From assembly GCA_944990035.1 (NCBI GenBank), contig CALYLX010000086.1, positions 62,001 to 126,000 of the forward strand: DNA of 64,000 nucleotides. The letters run 5' to 3'. The DNA comes from Clitopilus passeckerianus. Lineage: Eukaryota; Basidiomycota; Agaricomycetes; Agaricales; Entolomataceae. Numbering within the stretch: position 1 is the stretch's first letter; the number at the start of each line of letters is the position of its first letter. Position numbers and translations under genes: made by a program. The notes beneath the pieces are model-generated. The model was not told where the DNA came from. It saw nothing but the letters and a program-made list of their open reading frames with translations, and made no database searches. Of this stretch, positions 62,793-64,000 are shown piece after piece.

Positions 62793-64000
62793 CTACATAG
62801 CACCCGTTAACTGTTTGAATATGTACATGGGTACACTCGAACCTCCCGACTTCACCCAGCAGTCCAGTAGCGAGGACGACGACCATGCGAAACAGCACCA
62901 AACCCAAACGTAGCCGATTCTACGCCATGCGGTCGGGCTAAGTAGCCGAGGGACAGGGGTGTCTCTCAGCTTATCGAGTACGTATTCCTCGGTGATTACA
63001 ACGATAGCTTGAAAGAGAAAGAAAGGCATGGGGCGGATAGATGATGTCGTGGTAACGTGGAGTGCACCAGAAAAGAGGAACGCGAGTAGGACATTGATAC
63101 GCCAAAAGCACTTTGTGCCCGATTGGATATTGACTATTTGCTGAGTGCAAAACTTCGCATGGGATGTGATGACCTGGCCAATGGGGGAAAAAACTGTCAG
63201 GATGGATGCAGCTTCAAAATTGCGGAATTCAATATTAACATACCCGTCGAAACATTTGATGCCATGTATATCTGTTTAAATCGAAGAAAAGGAAATAAGC
63301 TGACAGGAATCAACATGAGCTTGCCAACTATTTACCTCCAGAATCTTCGAACGGTATACGCGTCTTTGAAGCTTCCGAACATCAGTGGCCAGCTGCAAGG
63401 CTCGTTCCACCTTATTCCGACGGCGACAAGACCTGGGGCGATACTGCCGACAATTGACAGGAAGGACCCCACCTGTGCAGCAAACAGCACATTCGACCAG
63501 GAGCGCTGGAACATTGTCTGCTGTGAGAAGGCTGGTCCATCCTGCTGAAAGAATGGATTAACCTCTGCTAGGCGGGAGGACGTGTATAAGATGAAGAGGT
63601 TGAGGAACAGTAGCTTCGTTCGGGACTCGAGGAAAACTCGGCGTGACTCGGTTCCTTGAAAGATTGACGGGACGACATCAGCCCATTTTCCGTGATTCCA
63701 GTCGATGCCGCGATGACAGCGTAGGAGATGGGATGCCCACATGAGCCTCTTCATGAATGGCTGGTTGGTAATGGTTTTGGGTGCATCAACCCCTCTGCCC
63801 GCCGAATATCTCAGCTGAATGTCACGTTGCACATCGGACAGTAGGAGATAGTCCACTGCGGTAGCGAAAAGGACATTGTTGCATCCTGCAGCGATCTGGA
63901 TCGGCTTGTGCTTCTGTAAGATGTACATAGCGAACGCGATTGGTATCAGGAACACAAGTCGAGCCGCCCGTGAACGAGTGGCAACACCGACAAGAAGAAG
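62793..64000 (-). CDS. Wax-synthase-like acyltransferase, copy G, cut by window end
   Basis: The N-terminus lies beyond 64000. Visible order: IPIAFAMYILQKHKPIQIAA, NNVLFATAVDYLLLSDVQRD, RGIDWNHGKWADV, SFLSIVGSIAPGLVAVGIRW, CSWPLMFGSFKDAYTVRRFW, then an intron of about 75 bases (GTAAATAG to TTTAAACAG, near 63334-63261) that splits the motif between RFWR and YTWHQMFRR, then a second intron after MFRR, and a last exon IQSGTKCFWRINVLLAFLFS, PMPFFLFQAIVVITEEYVLD and SPTAWRRIGYVWVWCC to a TAG at 62793. No lesion in the visible part. The presumed catalytic His of WHQ is kept. Substrate unknown. Confidence 0.8.

Overview
The window reads as nuclear DNA of a filamentous basidiomycete, most likely a mushroom-forming agaricomycete. 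Genes are split by many introns of about 50-70 bases with GT...AG ends. The housekeeping proteins (Fus3/Kss1-type MAP kinase, Sec62, Rad52, a Csc1/OSCA channel, a Git3-like receptor) are of fungal type. F-box families are heavily expanded. I found no rRNA, tRNA, CRISPR or viral gene.

Layout. 0.2-8.2 kb: MAP kinase (-), a 2.9 kb gene-poor gap, SEC62 (+) and RAD52 (+). 9-17.4 kb: an F-box gene, a decayed gene of unknown family, then two F-box/LRR-like genes broken by several frameshifts. 18.4-26 kb: the Csc1-like channel, whose start codon is split by an intron, a seven-helix receptor, and a convergent haloacid-dehalogenase-like gene. 26.1-29.2 kb: an apparently complete 3,086-base DNA transposon with 20-base perfect terminal inverted repeats, a TA target duplication and a spliced transposase of about 850 residues. 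29.4-36 kb: tandem array of membrane-bound O-acyltransferase (wax-synthase-like) genes, one intact and four broken. 36.6-41.7 kb: three old yellow enzyme genes, two intact and divergent, one decayed. 42.7-44 kb: a Zn2Cys6 regulator. 44-47.1 kb: gene-poor. 47.2-60.9 kb: a dispersed family of F-box proteins with a propeller-like C-terminal region (four full-size copies and one wreck), interleaved with a protein-L-isoaspartate methyltransferase, a secreted protein and a small unknown gene. 61.2-64 kb: two more acyltransferase copies, the last cut by the window end.

The first third is mainly conserved core genes. From about 26 kb on the region is accessory in character: transposon, tandem duplication, gene death and lineage-type families. 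The acyltransferase array shows an A-B-A-B pattern, which points to duplication of a two-gene unit followed by decay of most copies. The best candidate for something not well described is the transposon: TA duplication and DDE-type motifs suggest the Tc1/mariner/IS630 group, but the transposase is far longer than usual and has 169 residues, including a Cys-rich patch, between its second and third catalytic acids. Coordinates of spliced genes are my own manual splice predictions.
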